In this document: positions 9,103 through 17,952 of the stretch, in pieces
Layout of the letters: each line of letters opens with the position of its first letter
Position numbering within the stretch: position 1 is the first letter of the stretch
IMG/VR virus record: IMGVR_UViG_3300023084_002319
Location: 1 to 57,089 of that record
Reading direction: 5' to 3' (one strand)
Origin: a virus
DNA length: 57,089 bases
Translations under genes and position numbers: made by a program
The notes under the pieces: generated by a model
Told to the model about the DNA's origin: nothing
The model's input: only the letters and a program-made list of their open reading frames with translations
Databases searched by the model: none

Positions 9103-9968
9103 TAAATGATCCTGTTAAAACCATACCATCTTTCTGCACAAAAGAAACAGTGCTCGCAATGTTTGTGATCAGGACCGATGCCATTATATTCTGTTGTATC
9201 TTCACAACTAAATGTCAAAGGATATAAAATATCCATCATATTTAAATCGTCATATGCTTTAAATACACCCCTCTTATCTCCTGTGGCAAAAGGTCTGTTA
9301 AAATACACGCCATTAAAATGTAGTAAAGGGTCAAAAGGTGTATATTTCTTTTTATGTGGTTTCCTAGGCTTTAATCCTAGTTTAAACAATACATAGTTAT
9401 GTTCAGCATTCCAGTCGTATATAAAGTTTTTTGTTTTATGCACTCTATATTCAAACCAAAGTTTAATAGTAGGAAAGACTAGTTGGTACCATGCTTCAGG
9501 GTCGCGACTTTTATCTCTCTTATTAAGATGGAACATTATAGTTTCATAGTCATAACCCATGCTTTCTTGATTTTCACGTAAGAACTTTGAGAATATCGAA
9601 TATTTAGGATTTTTAGTCAAACCACTATATACGATTTCAAGATTTTGTTCTTCTATTGCTTTCTTAACTATTTCATTTTGTCCTTCAATATAAACTTGCT
9701 CGTTACTAAAGCCTTCGTGTTCTTTGAATATTGTGTAATGTTTCTCGGCTGACTTACCAGTTAGTTCTTCAACTTTTTCTATTATACGTTTTGCATAATC
9801 AATGTAGTAAGGTTTACCACTAGTTGCAAGTGTAATGGGAAAAACTTTTGTATCAGTGTCGGCATAATACTTACAAACTGCATAATAAAGTATGCTACTG
9901 TCTGCACCTCCTGATAACTTTACTCCTACGTTTTTAAACTTTTTATCTAACTTTATATTATCAATCAT
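9102..9968 (-). CDS. QueC-like PP-loop ATPase with internal insertion (second of trio)
   Basis: I start it at the ATG at 9968, not the upstream in-frame codon at 10022, because the N-terminus (MIDNIKLDKKFKN) then matches the adjacent paralogue (MIDNLVLDKKFKN) and the ATG overlaps the previous TGA as ATGA. That gives 288 residues. SGGADS lies at 19-24 and the zinc-type cysteines at the C-terminus (FSC, then HCEHCFFC). It is about 48 residues longer than its neighbour because of an insertion around residues 165-220 rich in Tyr, Phe, Lys and His. Function as for QueC-like enzymes; substrate unknown. Confidence 0.8.
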   Translation of the reverse strand: MIDNIKLDKKFKNVGVKLSGGADSSILYYAVCKYYADTDTKVFPITLATSGKPYYIDYAKRIIEKVEELTGKSAEKHYTIFKEHEGFSNEQVYIEGQNEIVKKAIEEQNLEIVYSGLTKNPKYSIFSKFLRENQESMGYDYETIMFHLNKRDKSRDPEAWYQLVFPTIKLWFEYRVHKTKNFIYDWNAEHNYVLFKLGLKPRKPHKKKYTPFDPLLHFNGVYFNRPFATGDKRGVFKAYDDLNMMDILYPLTFSCEDTTEYNGIGPDHKHCEHCFFCAERWYGFNRII

Positions 9969-10687
9969 ACTATTCTTCCAAATCCGTACCAACGTTCTAA
10001 GCAGAAAAAACAATGACCACAATGTTCTACTGTGTCTATATCTTTATAATCATCAGGGTCTTCACAACTAAAAGTTAAAGGGTATAAGATATCTAGCATA
10101 TCAAGATCCTTATATGCTTTGAAGGTTCCTTTTTTATCTCCATCAATAAAAGGAAAGTTTGCTATTACCTTTCCTTCTCCGTGCACTGTATCTACAGGAC
10201 CCCAATCAAATGGATTGTCTCTTGCAATATCTCTTTTATTATTGTGATGATGTACTCTATCCATGTCTATTTTAAATGTTTCAGCATTGTCATTTAAAAA
10301 CTTTACTAGTGTAGGATTATGTGGATTTACAGTTAATCCACTATAAATTATTTCTAAGTTTTCACAACTGATAGCATAGTCCATTAGATTATCTTGACTG
10401 TCAATATATTGTTGTCCTAAATCATCAACAGTGTCATCATCTTCAAAATAAGTGTAATGTTTCGTAGGATATACTCCAAGCAAATCGCCTACAGTTTGTA
10501 TTACACGATTTGCTCCGTCAATATACCACGGTTTGCGTTTTGTAGCTATAGTGATAGGAAAAATATTTGTATCAGTGTCTTTGTAATATTTACAGATAGC
10601 ATAGTATAAGATACTACTATCAGCACCACCTGATAATCTTATACCTATATTCTTAAACTTTTTATCTAAAACTAGATTATCAATCAT
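9965..10687 (-). CDS. QueC-like PP-loop ATPase (third of trio)
   Basis: The 240-residue protein has SGGADS at 19-24 and the C-terminal cysteine set FSC, then HCGHCFFC. It is closest in sequence to the neighbour at 9102-9968, including near-identical DNA at both starts, which points to tandem duplication. It overlaps the next gene by 4 bp (ATGA) and the upstream radical SAM gene by 4 bp. A radical SAM gene directly upstream of a QueC-like gene recalls QueE-QueC. However, the radical SAM protein is much longer than QueE and carries SPASM-like cysteines, so a queuosine role is not supported. Confidence 0.8.
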   Translation of the reverse strand: MIDNLVLDKKFKNIGIRLSGGADSSILYYAICKYYKDTDTNIFPITIATKRKPWYIDGANRVIQTVGDLLGVYPTKHYTYFEDDDTVDDLGQQYIDSQDNLMDYAISCENLEIIYSGLTVNPHNPTLVKFLNDNAETFKIDMDRVHHHNNKRDIARDNPFDWGPVDTVHGEGKVIANFPFIDGDKKGTFKAYKDLDMLDILYPLTFSCEDPDDYKDIDTVEHCGHCFFCLERWYGFGRIV

Positions 10688-11751
10688 AAATGGGAATCCC
10701 CGATAAGCTCTTTACATTTTTTAACACAGAGATCAATATTTTGCTGTTCTTCGTCAATAAAACTCCAAACTTGACCCTGTAATATATCAGCTATCGGACG
10801 ATGTAAGACATTGTGATCATGTCTATTTAAAAAGTCATATGTGCTCCAAAGTTTTTCTAACTCTCTAAGGTTTCCCATCCAACAGCAAGGAACTAAATAT
10901 CCATCTGCGCTAATATATATATTTCCTTTTGTTTTATGAAACTTCGAAACTGAGCTGTCCTTCCTTGCAGGACATTGCACACACTCTAGTGTAATATTTG
11001 CATCTCTTAACTCTTTAAAAGTTTTACCGTTTATACTGTCACCTTTGCCTTTGTCATACCATTCAGGTATTTCAACTTTTTCAACTTCTACTTTTTCGGG
11101 TTTTTTCTTTTTTGGAGCATCCTCTACAGTTTCAACTTCAGAACGTCCTGATTGAATAATATTGAAACTGATAAATCCTTCTTCGTCTGCACGTTTTTTT
11201 ACGTCTTCAAGTTGATGTTTATTGTGACTAAAAACTATAAACTGCCATACTGCTTTGCCGCCTGCCTTTATATATGTTCTAAAGTTGTTTTCTAATATAT
11301 CCCATTTTACATTTCTACGGTATATGTGATTTGTGTCTTCTAAACCATCTATACCAAAATGCACAAATAAGTTTGTTTCGGCACTTATTTCTCCTAATCG
11401 TTGCCAAAACTCTTCATTGCGTGTACCGCCATTTGTAGCAACAGCAATATTCATTGTATTATTTAGAGTTAAAAAATACTCTGTGATTTCTATCATTTCT
11501 GGATTAGTTGTTGGTTCATCTACATTACCGCAATAATGTAAATAGTCTAAGTTTGACCAATCGTATCTTCCAAAAATATTTTGTATATCTTGTAAAGTAT
11601 AATATCTATTATTTAGATTATCTGAAGGTCTTTTTCCTTTTTTAAAATCTACCCATTGTTCCCATCGATCGCACTGAGGGCAAGCAGCATTACAGTAGTT
11701 AGTTAACTCAATTTGTACTCTGCCGATTTCACTTACATCAAACCATGCCAT
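10684..11751 (-). CDS. Radical SAM/SPASM-like protein with CGN-x-DEP motif and Lys-rich linker
   Basis: C20-x3-C24-x2-C27 binds the 4Fe-4S cluster. The SAM-binding GGEP motif is replaced by CGNVDEP, a change shared with the proteins at 22990-24078 and 40801-41862. After the core comes a Lys/Glu-rich low-complexity linker (APKKKKPEKVEVEKVE), then a C-terminal cysteine region containing CVQCPARKD and GYLVPCCW, as in SPASM domains. The 355-residue protein overlaps the QueC-like gene by 4 bp. Substrate unknown; SPASM enzymes mostly act on peptides. Confidence 0.88.
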   Translation of the reverse strand: MAWFDVSEIGRVQIELTNYCNAACPQCDRWEQWVDFKKGKRPSDNLNNRYYTLQDIQNIFGRYDWSNLDYLHYCGNVDEPTTNPEMIEITEYFLTLNNTMNIAVATNGGTRNEEFWQRLGEISAETNLFVHFGIDGLEDTNHIYRRNVKWDILENNFRTYIKAGGKAVWQFIVFSHNKHQLEDVKKRADEEGFISFNIIQSGRSEVETVEDAPKKKKPEKVEVEKVEIPEWYDKGKGDSINGKTFKELRDANITLECVQCPARKDSSVSKFHKTKGNIYISADGYLVPCCWMGNLRELEKLWSTYDFLNRHDHNVLHRPIADILQGQVWSFIDEEQQNIDLCVKKCKELIGDSHL

Positions 11752-11760
11752 ATAAAAGTC

Positions 11761-12765
11761 CTATAAAAATTCAATATTGATCACTTTGTCCTCGCTGTCA
11801 TCAACTTCGTAACCGTATTGCCCTTCTATAATAATCGACCCTCTTGAATAATCTTGTCTAGGTTTACCTATACCTAGCATCAAACCTGTATTTACAACAG
11901 GTCTCTGTACGTTAAACTGTGATTCTGCATCATCAAAAAATGCACTCCATTGCACACATTGGCAGTAACCAGTTCTATAACCAAGTGTAGCCGCTGTATG
12001 TGCTGCTACACCTGCTGCAATACCAGAACTTTGATTGTAGTTAGTATAAAAATCATCTCCAAATGGATTGTCAATAGAATCTGGATCTTCTGGTACAAAT
12101 ATTAATAATAGTGGTGCCCAAACTTGTCCATTTCTGTGTAAAGGTCTATCAAAGTCAGGATTAGCTGGATCAATACTATGATCATATGCAAGGCGATTAA
12201 ACTCAATATTTGTGCTTACTATCATTTTATAAAATGATTTATTTTGTTTTGTTGGCATATTTACACAGGCTTGCAGAATAGTGTTGTAATCTTCTTCAGG
12301 TATTTCTTGGCTAAAGTCAAAGTTACGCTGTGCTCTTTGAGCAATAAATGCAGCTTTGACTGGATCCATATCAGTCCAAACTGGGCCATTGTCCAGTTGT
12401 GATAGTAAAACTGTAAAAGATTCTGTAACTGCTTGTTCAACTGCAAAAGACATGTTATGATCGGCCAAAGTTTTCAAGATCAATGGCTTTAATATATTAT
12501 AAACATCTCTTTCTACATCGGTAGTGTGTATCTGTCTTACACCAAACTTATAAAACTCCTCAACAATAAATTGCATTTGTTTATCATTGCCCCAACGTAG
12601 TTTTTCCATTACTGCATCGTATACTTTTGACATATCAGTCATACATTTATAAAAATTATCTGTTCTACTAGGAGCGTTAGTCCTAATATAATCTGTTAAT
12701 GTTTCTAAATGTTGTTGCTTATAACTTCTAAGTAGTTCTGCTGCTTCTAAACTGATAATGGCCAT
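11761..12765 (-). CDS. Nitroreductase-family-like flavoprotein with N-terminal helical extension
   Basis: Residues about 145-334 look like an FMN-binding nitroreductase domain: an Arg-rich start (AQRAQRNFDF), NMPTKQNKSF, and the dimer/FMN segment SSGIAAGVAAHTAATLGYRTG. The first 140 residues are predicted helical and unrecognised. Family members reduce nitro groups, quinones or enones, or act as dehydrogenases in natural-product pathways. It has its own ribosome-binding site (AAGGAAAG) and sits between two radical SAM genes with gaps of about 10 bp. In this setting an oxidoreductase step in the modification pathway is more plausible than detoxification, but that is inference. Confidence 0.7.
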   Translation of the reverse strand: MAIISLEAAELLRSYKQQHLETLTDYIRTNAPSRTDNFYKCMTDMSKVYDAVMEKLRWGNDKQMQFIVEEFYKFGVRQIHTTDVERDVYNILKPLILKTLADHNMSFAVEQAVTESFTVLLSQLDNGPVWTDMDPVKAAFIAQRAQRNFDFSQEIPEEDYNTILQACVNMPTKQNKSFYKMIVSTNIEFNRLAYDHSIDPANPDFDRPLHRNGQVWAPLLLIFVPEDPDSIDNPFGDDFYTNYNQSSGIAAGVAAHTAATLGYRTGYCQCVQWSAFFDDAESQFNVQRPVVNTGLMLGIGKPRQDYSRGSIIIEGQYGYEVDDSEDKVINIEFL

Positions 12766-12774
12766 TTTCTTTCC

Positions 12775-13938
12775 TTAATATGCTTTAAGCATACGAATGA
12801 TTGAGTTGTCCTTATTTTCTTCTTTTGCTTCTTGCTGGAACAACGGCGTTAAATCTTTTGTATGCTTTTTAAATATTTCTTCTGCTACACTTGTATTTAA
12901 CGCTTTTGGCGAACATAAACCACACCCACAATAGGATTTTGGACATTTTATTACTGGCATTACACCTGTTTCTAAAGTATTTTTTAGTTTTTCATTTATA
13001 AGATCAAATCTGCTTGCTTTTCCTATAGGTCCTATTTCGCCATCTAAGTTGACCTGGCATGTTTGGTGATGCCAGACACCATCCAGCTCACTGTTAATAA
13101 ACAAGAAGTCCCAGTTTACCATACAGTTCCAACCATTAAAGTTGTTTTCTGGTACAAATCTCCCTTCTGACCATTTATTATCTATGCAAAGATTAAGGCC
13201 TCTGCCTGCACAACAAGGACGTCCTATGTTTTGCGCCATTTCGCAACTCTTGGCTTTTTTGTTTACTTTTTCTTTTTTACCTCTACTCCAATAATCTTTA
13301 AACCATTGATGTTGTTCTTCGGTGTAAATATGTGCAGAACCGTCTTCAACGTCTTTTGGATTTCCACTATCTCCTATCACTCTTGGAGTATATCTAACAC
13401 CCAGTTCATCAAGCCAATCTGCAACAGCAATACATTCATCAAAATAATCTTTATGAAACATTAAGTTTATTCTAAAATTGTAATCTGCTTCTTTCATTGC
13501 AATAATATTATTACGCACAAGTTGTTCTTCAATTTCGCTTTGTTCAGCATGCCAGCTCACAGTACAACTATCAATATTGTCAATAATCTGTTGACATTTT
13601 TTTGGTGTATAACAGCCATTAGTTGTAATATTTGTCTTAACTTTTGGATATTTTTCTTCACAGTATTCTATAAATCTAAAGAAGTCAGGATTTATTGTTG
13701 GTTCGCCTCCTGTGAAAGCGAGTGTTGTTTTCTTTTGTTGCTTCCTATACTTGTTTAGCGTATCAGTATATTCTACAATACCGTCTAATGTGTGCACCAA
13801 AACATCAAACGGAGTGTTTGGGCTTGTTTTATTACTATGATGCGGGCCACAATATGTACAAGCATAAGTACATCTTCTTCCTAAGTCCCATACTACATCA
13901 AAACTATCATTATCTATTTGATCAATTGCGTTGAACAT
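12775..13938 (-). CDS. Radical SAM protein with C-terminal SPASM-like cysteines (GW-C group)
   Basis: C23-x3-C27-x2-C30 and TGGEPTINP mark the radical SAM core. The C-terminal half has FNGWNC, then a dG-type strand (NLDGEIGPIGKA), then CPKSYCGCGLCSPKAL, consistent with auxiliary Fe-S clusters. The proteins at 38041-39102 and 41849-42871 share the HQTC/GPIG and CGCGxCxPKA elements, so the three form a subfamily of about 340-390 residues. The start overlaps the oxygenase-like gene upstream by 17 bp. Confidence 0.9.
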   Translation of the reverse strand: MFNAIDQIDNDSFDVVWDLGRRCTYACTYCGPHHSNKTSPNTPFDVLVHTLDGIVEYTDTLNKYRKQQKKTTLAFTGGEPTINPDFFRFIEYCEEKYPKVKTNITTNGCYTPKKCQQIIDNIDSCTVSWHAEQSEIEEQLVRNNIIAMKEADYNFRINLMFHKDYFDECIAVADWLDELGVRYTPRVIGDSGNPKDVEDGSAHIYTEEQHQWFKDYWSRGKKEKVNKKAKSCEMAQNIGRPCCAGRGLNLCIDNKWSEGRFVPENNFNGWNCMVNWDFLFINSELDGVWHHQTCQVNLDGEIGPIGKASRFDLINEKLKNTLETGVMPVIKCPKSYCGCGLCSPKALNTSVAEEIFKKHTKDLTPLFQQEAKEENKDNSIIRMLKAY

Positions 13939-14599
13939 CTACAGATCCAAATCCTATTATTGCACGTTTCCATTCAGTACTAACTTCAGGAATATCGTTT
14001 GTTGAAAGGAACCAACTGCTGCTATGCCATCTAGCTGCATCAAACAGCATAAGTGTGCCTAGTTCCCATGTGTAAACACTGTCTACTTTTAAATCAGCAT
14101 ATTCTTTTGCATACAAGCAATCAGCTGGATTATATTTTAAAACTTCTTCGTCATATTCCCATTTTGTTCTATACTCAAAGATTTCGTCATTATCTCTGTA
14201 CCGCATTTCTCCTTTGCGATACATCATTTTTCTTGGAATATCACTAACTTTATTGTAGTTTACTGTATAAGGCTGTTTACTATTCCATTCTAAAGGTATA
14301 ATGCATCCTACAACAGTATGACAATCTACTTTATCATCCCACGGAACTGTCTCATAATCAGTGTGTAAACCAGCAGGTTCTCCACTATGAAAGTAATCAA
14401 AGTTCCAATCATTAAAGGTTCCAGTAAGATCAACAAGATAGTCTTGTAACACTGCTTTATCTTCTTTTGATAAACTACAAAACAGGTTATGTCCTTTTAG
14501 GCCGGTGACTTTTGCTTTGCTTTCTGCTAAGATATTCCTAAACTCATTTTTATGGTATTCGATATCTATATTAACTTTATGAGAACCAAAATCATACAT
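13922..14599 (-). CDS. 2OG/Fe(II) oxygenase-like protein
   Basis: In this 225-residue protein the pattern H79-x-D81 (GLHTDYE), distal H192 (DAARWHSSS) and R212 (EWKRAIIGF) matches the metal and 2-oxoglutarate ligands of the double-stranded β-helix oxygenases. About 110 residues separate the HxD and the distal His, longer than the roughly 50 in the other oxygenases here, so an insertion of charged residues sits between them. It overlaps the methyltransferase gene by 8 bp and the radical SAM gene by 17 bp. Hydroxylation is the family default; the substrate is unknown. Confidence 0.7.
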   Translation of the reverse strand: MYDFGSHKVNIDIEYHKNEFRNILAESKAKVTGLKGHNLFCSLSKEDKAVLQDYLVDLTGTFNDWNFDYFHSGEPAGLHTDYETVPWDDKVDCHTVVGCIIPLEWNSKQPYTVNYNKVSDIPRKMMYRKGEMRYRDNDEIFEYRTKWEYDEEVLKYNPADCLYAKEYADLKVDSVYTWELGTLMLFDAARWHSSSWFLSTNDIPEVSTEWKRAIIGFGSVDVQRN

Positions 14600-15113
14600 T
14601 TATTACAAAACTACCTTTTGCTTGATCGATAAGATTGTATTGTGTTATTACGTTTTTTATAATAGGACCATATTTTTTATGATTATAGTTTCTTCCAATA
14701 ACAATACCATTTGGTTTTAATAAACTAAAAGCCTTTATATACGCACTTTTCCAATCTACACTACTACTTACCAAACCCATACTTACAATATCATATTTCT
14801 GATCAGTTTCAAAATCATCAAAATACATTTCATAAGTTTTTGAAAAAGGACAGTTATTTACAAACATTTCTTTTGTAATAACTTCTTTAAGATTATCTTT
14901 ATCGAAATATCCCTTATTCCAGTCAACTTGTAATCTAACTTTTTCTTGCTCCCAAGGATCTAATGCATAATAATCAGCAGTAGGAAAATCCTTGTACAAA
15001 TAACTAAAAAGTCGCCCATTAGCTGCACCCACTTCAAGTATACTAGTGGTAGGTGTCATATATTTTTTTACAAGATCCATTTCTTGTATGCTAATCCATC
15101 CCTCTGCAATCAT
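14592..15113 (-). CDS. Class I SAM-dependent methyltransferase-like protein
   Basis: The 173-residue protein starts its Rossmann fold with SILEVGAANGRLFSYLY (from residue 24), the SAM-binding motif I. An acidic residue ends the second strand (YYALDPWEQ), and KYDIVSMGLV follows as motif IV. It ends with GIVIGRNYNHKKYG and lacks a long C-terminal extension, so it is small for the fold. The next gene upstream is a clear paralogue, which indicates tandem duplication. The methyl acceptor is unknown. Confidence 0.75.
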   Translation of the reverse strand: MIAEGWISIQEMDLVKKYMTPTTSILEVGAANGRLFSYLYKDFPTADYYALDPWEQEKVRLQVDWNKGYFDKDNLKEVITKEMFVNNCPFSKTYEMYFDDFETDQKYDIVSMGLVSSSVDWKSAYIKAFSLLKPNGIVIGRNYNHKKYGPIIKNVITQYNLIDQAKGSFVINV

Positions 15114-15691
15114 CTCAGTTTTGCAATCTTCTTTTTACTAATAACAAAAGAACCAAACTCAACATCAAGCACCTCGTATTTTCTCATTGCTTTTCTTGGT
15201 GTATCTTTACCTCTTGGGTCAGGAAGTTGTACAATATTTCTACCTACAATATAACCATCATCTTTAAGCATACTAAATGCTTTCTTGTAAACATCTTTCC
15301 ATCTTATTTCAGGATTGTTCATGCCCATACTAATAACATCAAACTTCATGTCTGTTTCAAAATCTTCAAATGGCATATCGTAGCAGGTTGCAAAAGGAAT
15401 ATTTTGTTTTAATCCTTCATGAGTGGCCCTATATCCTCTATTACCATTATCAAAATATCTTTTAGATTTGTCAAGCTGTTTATATACTTCACGTTCACTC
15501 AACGGATCTACAGATACATAGTTCCAGTTAGGGTGTTTCCAATACAAGTAATCAAATAATCTGCCAAATGCACTTCCTGTTTCCAATATATTTCCAGTCT
15601 CGGGTAACATCCATCTACTAACTAGTTCACATTCTTCTCTACTGATCCATCCATCAAGTAAAGGTGCTTGGTTATCTCCAAAGTTACTCAT
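15110..15691 (-). CDS. Class I SAM-dependent methyltransferase-like protein (tandem paralogue)
   Basis: The 193-residue protein matches the downstream gene at motif I (NILETGSAFGRLFDYLY), the acidic second-strand end (YVSVDPLSER), and the KFDVISMGMNNPEIRWKD segment that replaces the usual proline-rich motif. Motif I is ETGSAFG rather than EVGAANG, so the pair has diverged. The ATG overlaps the neighbouring gene by 4 bp. The two genes may methylate related positions or form a heterodimer; both ideas are inference. Confidence 0.75.
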   Translation of the reverse strand: MSNFGDNQAPLLDGWISREECELVSRWMLPETGNILETGSAFGRLFDYLYWKHPNWNYVSVDPLSEREVYKQLDKSKRYFDNGNRGYRATHEGLKQNIPFATCYDMPFEDFETDMKFDVISMGMNNPEIRWKDVYKKAFSMLKDDGYIVGRNIVQLPDPRGKDTPRKAMRKYEVLDVEFGSFVISKKKIAKLR

Positions 15692-16136
15692 ACAAACTCC
15701 TTATCAACTTCCACCAATGACTGTTCCTGTCTGCCATTAACTCATCCCAATCGACTGCTAAGGCAAGTTGTAAATTAACTCTAAGATTATTATTGTTAAA
15801 AACAGCATGAGGAGATTGTGTATCAATCATTACGGTAGTATTTATTGCTCCTCCAGTTGTATGCACAGGTGCATAATCGTCAGTTAATGGATGCAATATC
15901 ACAGTTTGTCTGTCAAATCTTGGAGAATCTGTATGCCAGTCTTGCACCATGTTTGGATACATTTTCATTACACATGCACGAGGCATATGTCTAAACTCAG
16001 TTTGACCAAAATGCAAAGAACTATTTGTTCCAGTCTGTGTATTTGTATGGTTGACAAAAATATCACTGTCAACTAAAGAAAGCAAATGCTTTTTTTCTTC
16101 TTTTGTAACAAAGTTAGGCAACTTTAAAAAACTCAT
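15684..16136 (-). CDS. Small aspartyl-hydroxylase-like 2OG/Fe(II) oxygenase
   Basis: With 150 residues this is the shortest oxygenase in the window, yet the ligand set is complete: H68-x-D70 (DWHTDSP), distal H110 (SPHAVFNN) and R119 (LRVNLQLAL). The spacing resembles the protein at 5916-6581. It overlaps the methyltransferase by 8 bp and the PLP enzyme by 4 bp. A single-domain hydroxylase on a small molecule or side chain is the likely activity; substrate unknown. Confidence 0.75.
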   Translation of the reverse strand: MSFLKLPNFVTKEEKKHLLSLVDSDIFVNHTNTQTGTNSSLHFGQTEFRHMPRACVMKMYPNMVQDWHTDSPRFDRQTVILHPLTDDYAPVHTTGGAINTTVMIDTQSPHAVFNNNNLRVNLQLALAVDWDELMADRNSHWWKLIRSLYE

Positions 16137-17065
16137 TTTCGTTCACCTTGCTCTATTTTATTTAGACCTTTATCGGTTCCTCTTTGATCATATATGCCAT
16201 CTATAAGAAGACGTAATGGCGTTCTAATACCATATTGGTTAATGCCGTGTTTTCCTTCATCAATCCATCCGACATGAATACTATCACTTTCTATAAGACC
16301 AAAATCTTTACAAACTTTTGTATACAGGTGTTCATAGTTACCCCACCAATAATCAACACCAAAGGATTTTATCATTTCTACACCAATCCACATATCACTT
16401 ACATTAGAGTAGTCAAAGTCATTCATAATACTTATAGGTCCATTAACACGTTCGCGGGTATATCTTATTCCTATACGTTGACTGCCCATTCCAAAGGCTT
16501 TACTTAGACTTACACTAACACTTTTTACAGCAGGATGCGATACATCAAAATCAAAGTTTCTACATTGTCCAAACCATGCACCATCAATGTGAACAGGTAT
16601 GTCATTATCTTGACAATGGTCTAATAGTTTATCAAAATCTTTGTGATGGTTAGTGGTAATACAACTTGGATAACTAGCAACAAACACATTACCAGGTTGT
16701 AGTTCTGTATAATCTTCTATTTGATTTACTTGAAAATCAGTAAGACGTCTGTGGTATTTGTATTCGCCTTTATAAGTTGTAATATTTTTTCCATGCAGTT
16801 GATGAAGTTCGTCAAGTTGATGTGTTGTGCCTATAATAGCGTCTTTTCTAGTAAAAGAATCAAGATTAGTATATTTGATTCTCTTATGTCCTTTAATCCA
16901 TTGATCCATATAATCTAAAAACTTGTCTTTATATGCATGAGGATTTTTTGGATAATCTTTCATATCCAACTGTGCTCTAAATTTATTAAACATACTTACA
17001 AACATAGGACGTTGTCTACGTGTACCTAAATGTTCTAATGTTAAATCTTCGTATTTTATATCCAT
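16133..17065 (-). CDS. PLP-dependent fold-type I enzyme (aminotransferase-like)
   Basis: The strongest evidence is the pair of PLP contacts in the right order: D161 in VHIDGAWFG, which pairs with the pyridine nitrogen, and K189 in SVSLSKAFGMGS, the Schiff-base lysine. An Arg-rich strand (QRIGIRYTRER) follows, as in class I/II aminotransferases. At 310 residues it is shorter than the usual 380-420. Possible reactions are transamination, decarboxylation or C-acylation. It lies between a radical SAM gene and an oxygenase and overlaps both by 4-10 bp. Confidence 0.7.
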   Translation of the reverse strand: MDIKYEDLTLEHLGTRRQRPMFVSMFNKFRAQLDMKDYPKNPHAYKDKFLDYMDQWIKGHKRIKYTNLDSFTRKDAIIGTTHQLDELHQLHGKNITTYKGEYKYHRRLTDFQVNQIEDYTELQPGNVFVASYPSCITTNHHKDFDKLLDHCQDNDIPVHIDGAWFGQCRNFDFDVSHPAVKSVSVSLSKAFGMGSQRIGIRYTRERVNGPISIMNDFDYSNVSDMWIGVEMIKSFGVDYWWGNYEHLYTKVCKDFGLIESDSIHVGWIDEGKHGINQYGIRTPLRLLIDGIYDQRGTDKGLNKIEQGERK

Positions 17066-17952
17066 TTTTCTACTACTGCATCTAACTTACAAGGACATGC
17101 TCTATAATCACAAATAATAGGATCTTTGGGCAATGTATATGTACCTGTTTTGATATTTCCTAAACTGCCGCCAACACCTTTTGTACACCTTTTTACATTA
17201 CCATCAGGTTCTACCATAAGTCTGCGTATGCCTGCGGTGCAAGTATAACCTTCAAACTTGTGCAATCCTTGATCTAGAACTTTCATAAAACGCATAGGTT
17301 CTCCGTCAAAGTGCAAGTTTTGAGGTATCTTCCAATCAATACCAAAAGGTTTCATTTTATGCCAACTGTTGTTTTGTATCCATTCACGTTGTTCATCTGT
17401 ATATTCAAAATAACTTGTACCGTCAATACTAGTTCTTGTGAACTTTGGTGTTATTTCTACGTCGAGATCTTTTAGTCTTTCATATAATGCTTTTGCTCTT
17501 TCGTAGTTATCAGGAACAATCATAAGAGGAATACTAACACTTGCCTTGTGTTGCATAATCTTTGCAACTTCGTAAAAATGGTCATCATTTGCTTCTTCAG
17601 CATGCCAACTTAAAAATACAAATGCTTTTTGTGTTTTAAACTTTTCCCAGTATCTTAAAGTTCTACTAGCATTTGTTGCATATTCTACAAATACATCTTC
17701 ATCACTTATTGTATCTACAAAGTCTTGGAACTTAGGCCATACAGTTGGTTCGCCGCCTAATACTTCCACATAGATGTATTTGTTTTGTTTTTTTACTTCT
17801 TTGATTAAATCTATATAAGGTTGCCAATCTGTCGGCCATCTATAACTTCCATCTCTATGATAATCATTACAGTAAGAGCAGTTAAAGTTACAAACATTAT
17901 GAACAAAAAGAGTTAGTACACAGCAATCAAGATTTTCATTTGTTATATGCAT
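17056..17952 (-). CDS. Radical SAM protein with C-terminal SPASM-like cysteines (GW-C group)
   Basis: I chose the ATG at 17952 over the upstream codon at 17979 because a Shine-Dalgarno (AAGGAG) lies at the right distance before it and it leaves only a 17 bp overlap. The 298-residue protein has C21-x3-C25-x2-C28, LGGEPTVWP, then FEGYTC, PDGNVKRCTKGVGGSLGNI and YRACPCKLD. Its closest relatives here by layout are the proteins at 37154-38050 and 42859-43788. It is the partner gene directly after the run of four N-terminal-twitch radical SAM genes. Confidence 0.9.
   Translation of the reverse strand: MHITNENLDCCVLTLFVHNVCNFNCSYCNDYHRDGSYRWPTDWQPYIDLIKEVKKQNKYIYVEVLGGEPTVWPKFQDFVDTISDEDVFVEYATNASRTLRYWEKFKTQKAFVFLSWHAEEANDDHFYEVAKIMQHKASVSIPLMIVPDNYERAKALYERLKDLDVEITPKFTRTSIDGTSYFEYTDEQREWIQNNSWHKMKPFGIDWKIPQNLHFDGEPMRFMKVLDQGLHKFEGYTCTAGIRRLMVEPDGNVKRCTKGVGGSLGNIKTGTYTLPKDPIICDYRACPCKLDAVVEKWI

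Noticed and set aside
9969-10022. Eighteen-residue extension of the second QueC-like protein
   Set aside because: It lies within the upstream gene, and the paralogue starts at the internal Met.
8365-10687. A queuosine/preQ0 DNA-modification operon
   Set aside because: Only QueC-like proteins are visible. No FolE, QueD, a QueE of typical length, or transglycosylase-like gene is recognisable in the window.
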